Origin: Azoarcus sp.
Lineage (GTDB): Bacteria; Pseudomonadota; Gammaproteobacteria; Burkholderiales; Rhodocyclaceae
Length of the DNA: 10,441 nt
Reading direction: 5' to 3'
Assembly (NCBI GenBank): GCA_031259795.1
Contig: JAIRLA010000138.1
Span: 1-10,441 of the forward strand
How positions within the stretch are numbered: the stretch's first letter is position 1; each line of letters opens with the position of its first letter. A program made the position numbers and the translations under genes. The notes below the pieces were generated by a model, which had not been told where the DNA came from, searched no databases, and was given only the letters and a program-made list of their open reading frames with translations. Of this stretch, positions 6,498 through 10,441 are shown piece after piece.

Positions 6498-8364
6498 TGC
6501 CGATACTCCCTTCCCACGATTCCGACAGCAGGTCGGTAATCTTCACACGGATGGTGGCCGCGTCTTCCGGCACCTTGTACGCGCCCTTGACCAGTTCGTT
6601 TTTACCCGGGATGTCTACCACGGCCGGTTGCAGCACCGCGCCGTCGTAGTTCCAGTCGATCAGCACGGATTCGACCAGTTCTTTCCAGTCCTCGACCGCT
6701 TCCTTCTGGAGCGAGAGTTTTTGCAGCAGATTCATCGGGTAGAACTTTTCGATGACGAGTTCGCCATTTTCGACGAACACCCTGGCCTGCGAATCGCGCT
6801 TGAACTCCAGATCGGCCTTGTCGCGCAGGATGTCTACCACCTCCACGTCGATCTTGAAGGGTTCGACAGCCAGTTCCAGTTGCGCAGCCAAATCCGGCTC
6901 GTGACCCATGCAAACGAGGGCGATCTTTTCGACCGGGCGGTTCGGGTTCTCGTTTTGCCTGCGCTCCCACGCCTTGTAGTCGAAGCCAGCGATCAGCTCG
7001 TTGAGGTCGGCGCGCGTGGCGATGCGGTTGACCGGCATGATCTTGACCATGCGCCCGTCCTTCTCGCCGTCGAACACGGTGCTGAACTCCAGCTTCTGTA
7101 TTTCCAGCGCCTCGATGAGCAAGTCCTTGGCTTGAACCGGATTGCGGAAGATATCGTAGTGGTTGACATTGTAGATCTCGAAGCCAGTGAAATACTGGGC
7201 GTTTTGGTCGAGGAGCGGCTCCCGCCGCAGTTTGTCGGCTACGCCGATCAGCCGCCTGGTGGTTGTCTGGATTGCGCCAAGGTTGATGTCAGCGCCGATG
7301 AAACGGCGTCCGAGCTTCATCGCTACCGCCTGCGTGGTACCTGATCCCATGAAGAAATCCAGAACCAGACCGCTTGACTTGGTATGTCCTTTAATGACTC
7401 TTTCCAGCAGGGATTCCGGCTTCTGGGTTGGATAGCCGGTTCGCTGTGGATCATTCCCGCGAAGAAACTGCACATCGTCCCAGCAGTCGTCGACATCTGA
7501 ATAATCCAGATCGCTCCAGTAGTCGTTGATCGCCTTGCCATCCTCCAATATATCGTCAACATATCTTTTATAAGGCTCTTGACCAGCAGCCTGACCGCGT
7601 GTCTCCCAGACCCATTCACGACCATCGTCGTCCTGATGAACCTTGCGTCGTAATGTTTTAAGTCGCTCCTCCCGGTCGTATGCAACAGCTATTTGCTTCA
7701 TATATACGCGAGCAGAGTCTGATCTGGCATAAAAGAGAAGTGTGTCATGCTTGGCGTTGTACTTGTTTTCAATATGCATTTCACGCCCAGGGTAAGCCCA
7801 GATGATTTCATTCCGAAAGTTGGCGGTTCCGAAAACTTCGTCCAGCAGGCAGTGAAGATGGTGTGACTTGTGCCAGTCGCAGTGCACGAGGATGGCGCCT
7901 TCGGAAGAAAGCAGTTCACGAGCCAATACTATGCGGTCGTACATGAACTGGAGATACTCATCGTTAGTCCAGATGTCGCCATATTGCTTTTCTTCAAAAG
8001 ACTGCCAGTCATTAGATGTGGTCTTGCCTTTGACGCTGACCGTCATCTTGTAATCAGCCTTCGAGTCGAACGGCGGGTCGATGTAGATCAGATCGATCTT
8101 CCCCCTGAACTCCTTCAGCAAATGGCTCATTACCTGAAGATTGTCGCCCCAGAAAATCTTGTTGCGCCAGCCGTCCACTTCCTCGCCGTGGACTTCCTTC
8201 AACTGCGCCGGGTAATACTGTGTCGAGGTGAACGGGCGCTTGCCGCGCCAGTTCAGCATCGGGTAGCCCTTGATCGGCTCGAACTCATACTTCCCAACAT
8301 CGGTGGCGGCATTGGACGTGTCCAGTTGCAGGCTTTCCTGCGCGGGCATGGTGGTTTTCGTCAT
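6487..8364 (-). CDS. mod: Type III-like DNA methyltransferase subunit Mod (beta class, N6-adenine type)
   Basis: This 625-aa enzyme methylates the recognition site, protecting host DNA and giving Res its specificity. The catalytic motif IV DPPF (96-99, in LIYIDPPFDSK) precedes the SAM-binding motif I (LDFFMGSGTT, 335-344), with TQKP at 313-316. This DPPY-then-FxGxG order is the beta class used by type III Mod proteins. Residues 105-330 contain the probable target-recognition region and are encoded by distinctly AT-richer DNA than the flanks. Residues 395-625 form a long C-terminal region of unknown job. The start at 8364 was chosen over an upstream in-frame ATG at 8547: homology begins here, CTTCCT at 8373-8378 gives an AGGAAG ribosome site 8 nt away, and the ATG overlaps the helicase stop (ATGA). 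The 3' end overlaps res by 11 nt. N4-cytosine methylation cannot be excluded from motifs alone. Confidence 0.9.
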   Translation of the reverse strand: MTKTTMPAQESLQLDTSNAATDVGKYEFEPIKGYPMLNWRGKRPFTSTQYYPAQLKEVHGEEVDGWRNKIFWGDNLQVMSHLLKEFRGKIDLIYIDPPFDSKADYKMTVSVKGKTTSNDWQSFEEKQYGDIWTNDEYLQFMYDRIVLARELLSSEGAILVHCDWHKSHHLHCLLDEVFGTANFRNEIIWAYPGREMHIENKYNAKHDTLLFYARSDSARVYMKQIAVAYDREERLKTLRRKVHQDDDGREWVWETRGQAAGQEPYKRYVDDILEDGKAINDYWSDLDYSDVDDCWDDVQFLRGNDPQRTGYPTQKPESLLERVIKGHTKSSGLVLDFFMGSGTTQAVAMKLGRRFIGADINLGAIQTTTRRLIGVADKLRREPLLDQNAQYFTGFEIYNVNHYDIFRNPVQAKDLLIEALEIQKLEFSTVFDGEKDGRMVKIMPVNRIATRADLNELIAGFDYKAWERRQNENPNRPVEKIALVCMGHEPDLAAQLELAVEPFKIDVEVVDILRDKADLEFKRDSQARVFVENGELVIEKFYPMNLLQKLSLQKEAVEDWKELVESVLIDWNYDGAVLQPAVVDIPGKNELVKGAYKVPEDAATIRVKITDLLSESWEGSIGNGD

Positions 8365-9871
8365 GTTCCGGTCTTCCTGAATTTCCAGTTCTTGTTGTCG
8401 CAATAGGCGCGCATGTCGCAATTCTGGCACAGCCTGACAGGACGCGCGGCCAGGCGATAGTCCTGCCGCTCGATGCGCGCCACGATGTCGTCGAAGCGGG
8501 CGATGGTCTTGTCGATGGCGCGCTCGTCCTTGGCAAAAGAGACGCAAGGGTTCCCGCTGTCCTCGCCCGTGTAGTACAGGTGCATCCGGCCGACCTTCTG
8601 GCCGGTGCGCGCCTCGACCAGATGGGCGTACACCTCCAACTGGCTCTGGTACTGGCGCAGCCGATCCCGATCCTTCTCCATATCGGGCTTCTTCTCCGAC
8701 TTGAAGTCGATGATCTCCACCGTGTCCCGTTCGCCGCGAATCAGGTCAACGCTGCCCTTGAGGATGTACTGATCCTTGACCAGCGAAATCTCGACCTCGG
8801 CTTCCTTGATGCGATCCCAGTTGCCGTTCTCGCGCTCGTAGTAGCGCACGACGTGCAGCAAGGCCGCCTGCTGGGAGGACGGCGCGAGGTACACGCGCTC
8901 CTTCTTCGACAGCATGGCGTAGTTGGCCGAAAACCACCCCTTGATGGCGTCGAAGGTGATGCTGGCTTCCTCGCCGCGCAGCACGGCCTTGTGGATGTCC
9001 TCGATGGTTTGATGCACCAGCGTACCGAACAGCATCGGGCTTTCGCGGATGGGCGCGAACTCCAGATCCTTGAAGAAGCGGTACTGCTCGGCGCAGTTCT
9101 CGAACACGGTGATATGCGAGGTAAACGAGTACTCGCGCTTGAGGTCGATCTGCCTTACCGCCTCGAAGGTCAGCGCCGACAGATTAACGTCGAGCCAGCC
9201 CGGCAGCCCGTAGAACAGGCGCTCGAAATATTTCGACGGCGACTTGCCCCGGCCTCGACGCTCCTGCGCGGCCAGCACCAGCAGATTCTGCGCGCGCGAG
9301 AAGGCCGTGTAGAACAGCCGCCGGAAATCGAAATTCTTGATGTGGTCGAGCGGTTCGAAGCGTTCTTTCGAGAGGTAGCCGCCGTCCTCCAGCAGCACGT
9401 CCAGTTCGTCGTACTGCTTGCGTGGCATCGCTTCCAGCGAGCCGCACACGACGACCGGGAACTCCAGCCCCTTCGACTGGTGGATGGTGAGGAACGACAC
9501 ACAGCCCTTGAGCGCGTACCCGGATTCGTCCTCGTACTCGCCGATGCCGCCGTCCTGAAGGAAGCGCAGGAACTGGTTGAACAGGCCAGGTACATCTCAT
9601 TCAGGTTGAATTTGATGTTGGCCTCGGCCAGTCGGTGGGAGATGCGCGTGGTCAGCTCGCGCGCGGCCTTGTCGGTGAAGGTGACGACAAACAACGACTC
9701 GGGTTCGACGCCTTTGTGCGTGATGAGATGGACGATGCGCTCGACCAGTGTAAAAGTCTTGCCGGAACCCGGCCCCGCGATGATGAGCACAGGGCCATCG
9801 GCGGCAAGGATGGCTTCGAGCTGCTGCGGGTTGGCTTTGGACTGAAGGGCGACGGCGCTGCTGCTGGTCAT
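8361..9871 (-). pseudogene. UvrD-like helicase with RecB/Cas4-type Fe-S nuclease domain, internally deleted and frameshifted
   Basis: The 5' part (9871 to about 9590) encodes an SF1 helicase start: a Q-motif region (NPQQLEAI), Walker A GPGSGKT at residues 33-39 and motif Ia VTFTDKAARE. After NEMY (codon at 9592) the frame runs into non-homologous sequence, while another frame takes up with GLFNQFLRF, motif V (TIHQSKGLEF, about 9490) and motif VI (RRLFYTAFSRA, about 9320). The DNA between motifs Ia and V, including the DExx Walker B and motifs III-IV, is absent. The 3' half stays open to 8361 and holds a nuclease: FGTLVH (His about 9014), GSVDLI, EIIDFKSEK, QLEVYAHL, plus Cys codons at about 9095, 8429, 8420 and 8402 arranged as in Fe-S RecB/AddB/Cas4 nucleases. 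The start ATG overlaps the HTH stop (ATGA), with GGAGGAG 4 nt upstream; the stop overlaps the mod start. It would unwind and degrade DNA if whole; helicase activity is now very unlikely. Confidence 0.85.
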
Positions 9872-10086
9872 TTCGCTCCTCCGTCATCGTTACCCAACGC
9901 TGCTTTGCCGATCCACTGTTCCAGATCGCCACGCCGGAAGCGCCACATCTCGCCGAGCTTGAATACCGGGAGTCTCCCGCTCGCCACGAGGCGGCGATAA
10001 ACAGTACGCTTGCCTGCTTTCAAATGGGCGGCGGCCTCGTCGATCGTAAGTATCTCGTCTGACGGGCTATTCGTCTGCTTGTTCAT
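9868..10086 (-). CDS. Small helix-turn-helix protein, excisionase/MerR-like (HTH_17 type)
   Basis: This 72-aa protein is a single winged-helix domain. Residues 12-60 (LTIDEAAAHLKAGKRTVYRR, then LPVFKLGEMWRFRR, ending DLEQWIGK) follow the pattern of the excisionase-family DNA-binding domain: helix, turn and recognition helix, then a hairpin wing. It is expected to bind DNA, either as a regulator of its own operon or as a DNA-bending helper; which one cannot be read here. No integrase is present, so an excision role is unlikely. The start at 10086 is preferred: AAGGAG at 10089-10094 precedes it, though spacing is only 2 nt, and homology begins shortly after. An in-frame ATG at 10167 would start upstream of the predicted promoter -35 box and add 27 unconserved residues. 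It is first in the operon; its stop overlaps the helicase ATG. Confidence 0.82.
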   Translation of the reverse strand: MNKQTNSPSDEILTIDEAAAHLKAGKRTVYRRLVASGRLPVFKLGEMWRFRRGDLEQWIGKAALGNDDGGAK

Positions 10087-10131
10087 GGCTCCTTGCCGCG
10101 TGGTTCTCCGCAGTTCTCGACTCTCTTCTCT

Positions 10132-10161
10132 ATTGTAGCATTTTGGCATAAAATTTATAAA
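10132..10161 (-). promoter_or_regulatory. Predicted extended -10 sigma70 promoter of the defence operon
   Basis: On the minus strand TTTATA (10161-10156, 4 of 6 to TTGACA) is followed after 18 nt by TACAAT (10137-10132, 5 of 6 to TATAAT), preceded by TGC, an extended -10 signature. Transcription would start near 10125, giving a leader of about 40 nt before the HTH start codon. The AT-rich patch stands out sharply from its GC-rich surroundings and ends 7 bp from the inverted-repeat arm at 10168. Confidence 0.55.
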
Positions 10162-10167
10162 CAGCAT

Positions 10168-10193
10168 CGAATCGACGTGGCAATCCAGTTCGT
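10168..10193 (-). repeat. Right arm of 26-bp perfect inverted repeat bracketing the defence block
   Basis: This is the exact reverse complement of 3599-3624. It begins CGAATCGACGTGG and ends CCAGTTCGT on the plus strand. The flanking ATCCGG (10196-10201) continues the match to CCGGAT at the left site after two mismatched bases. The partial sequence GCGAATCGACG recurs a little further on at 10204-10214. The segment between the arms, 3625-10167, is about 6.5 kb and contains the whole defence operon and its promoter. Confidence 0.75.
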
Positions 10194-10364
10194 ATCATCC
10201 GGAGCGAATCGACGCTGGATAAAAAGGGGGAGGAAGAAACGAGACGCCTGTCCACTCCCCGCCGCAAAGAAAACAGTGGTGCTTCGCGCCGGATGGTTGG
10301 AAACCCTCTCCTGCCTTTCGGGCGCCCTCTCGCCCGCCAAGCGGGGGAGCAACTGTCTTCCGAG
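10194..10364. other. Non-coding repeat-rich stretch between defence promoter and IS110 remnant
   Basis: No gene is seen. The stretch contains a partial echo of the repeat arm (GCGAATCGACG at 10204-10214), a G/A-rich run (10222-10240), the direct-repeat copy at 10271-10296, and a small hairpin with CGGGCG (10319-10324) pairing with CGCCCG (10331-10336). Part of it is probably the 3' end of the IS110-type element, but the boundary cannot be placed. Confidence 0.4.
10271..10296 (+). repeat. Direct repeat, right copy (partner at 3572-3597)
   Basis: This matches 3572-3597 at 23 of 26 positions in the same orientation, ending GCGCCGGATGG. Unlike the left site, it is not followed by the ACGAACTGG segment, so the right flank looks like a rearranged or composite repeat region. 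Confidence 0.55.
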
Positions 10365-10441
10365 TCAAGAGCAATGAAGCGCTTCATCCCAGGCTTTTCC
10401 GGTTCGGACCATGGCATTGAGGATGGTCAAAAGTTTGCGCA
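10365..10441 (-). CDS. IS110-family transposase, C-terminal fragment (cut by window edge)
   Basis: Read on the minus strand from the window edge, the frame gives RKLLTILNAMVRTGKAWDEA and four further residues (LHCS), then a TGA whose complement is at 10365-10367. From family memory, the (M)RKLLTILNAM block is the typical C-terminus of IS110/IS116/IS902 transposases, DEDD-type recombinases that move elements without ordinary inverted repeats and, in studied members, with a bridge RNA. Only 24 residues are visible, so subgroup and integrity are unknown. The element's 3' non-coding end would lie somewhere in 10200-10364, overlapping or abutting the repeat-rich stretch. Confidence 0.72.
   Translation of the reverse strand, partial: RKLLTILNAMVRTGKAWDEALHCS

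Noticed and set aside
8365..8547. A 61-codon N-terminal extension of mod from an upstream ATG
   Set aside because: It overlaps the conserved Cys-rich end of the nuclease domain in another frame, is unlike any Mod N-terminus, and the ATGA-overlap start at 8364 has a good ribosome site.
9170..9584. Reading the helicase N-terminal frame to its own stop as a genuine 233-aa protein
   Set aside because: After residue 94-96 the sequence turns into Arg/Ser/Cys-rich nonsense typical of an out-of-frame GC-rich gene, while a different frame encodes the conserved motifs V and VI.
8580..9845. A 421-codon plus-strand open frame opposite the helicase pseudogene, with similar long frames opposite res and mod
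   Set aside because: These are mirror frames of clear domain-bearing genes. Their sequences are low-complexity Leu/Val/Arg/His-rich with no motif or ribosome site.
3819..10086. BREX or DISARM identity for the defence operon
   Set aside because: There is no PglZ-type phosphatase, BrxC/BrxL ATPase, DrmA/DrmB or PLD nuclease. Mod and Res fit the type III pattern.
3819..10086. Type I restriction-modification system
   Set aside because: No HsdS specificity subunit is present, and the methylase has the DPPF-before-FxGxG beta-class order rather than the HsdM order with NPPF.
10087..10167. A longer HTH protein starting at 10167
   Set aside because: Its start codon would lie upstream of the predicted -35 box and beside the repeat arm, and the added residues show no domain. 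The start at 10086 has an AAGGAG site.
3599..10193. Integrative element with an excisionase (the HTH gene) and attachment sites
   Set aside because: No integrase/recombinase gene and no tRNA gene lie inside the block. The flanking 26-mers are inverted, not direct, so they are unlike attL/attR.
1..10441. CRISPR array, tRNA or rRNA gene
   Set aside because: No regularly spaced repeats and no cloverleaf or rRNA sequence were seen on reading both strands; the only repeats are the dispersed pairs listed.

Overview
The window looks like a GC-rich proteobacterial chromosome, most likely a betaproteobacterium. The reasons are the pheA-hisC-tyrA order (the core of the beta/gammaproteobacterial serC-pheA-hisC-tyrA-aroA-cmk-rpsA cluster), a bifunctional chorismate mutase/prephenate dehydratase, and high GC in the housekeeping genes (a hand count of one 60-base block of tyrA gives 41 G+C). 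The exact taxon cannot be read from the sequence.

Layout. Bases 1-176 hold the C-terminal end of an IS1-family transposase (+). Bases 177-370 are non-coding with one GC-rich hairpin. Bases 371-3488 are a tight plus-strand operon pheA-hisC-tyrA for phenylalanine, tyrosine and histidine synthesis, followed 13 nt later by a likely intrinsic terminator. Bases 3489-3818 have no gene but hold dispersed palindromic repeats and two hairpins. Bases 3819-10086 are a minus-strand operon, read right to left: a 72-aa helix-turn-helix protein, a broken UvrD-like helicase with a C-terminal RecB/Cas4-type Fe-S nuclease domain, a type III-like (beta-class) DNA methyltransferase Mod, and a type III-like restriction helicase/nuclease Res. 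A sigma70-type extended -10 promoter precedes it. Bases 10365-10441 are the C-terminal tail of an IS110-family transposase (-).

The four defence genes are linked by 4-nt, 4-nt and 11-nt stop/start overlaps, so they were built as one translationally coupled unit. Mod and Res look complete, with all key motifs present. The helicase has lost the stretch between motif Ia and motif V, about 400 codons by comparison with the UvrD family, together with a frame change, so the locus appears to be a damaged four-part system that still carries an intact type III-like R-M pair.

A 26-bp perfect inverted repeat (3599-3624 and 10168-10193) brackets the defence block, and insertion-sequence remnants lie at both window edges. 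The usual neighbours serC (before pheA) and aroA (after tyrA) are not seen. The picture is a conserved aromatic operon beside a repeat- and IS-rich accessory site that has received a defence cassette.
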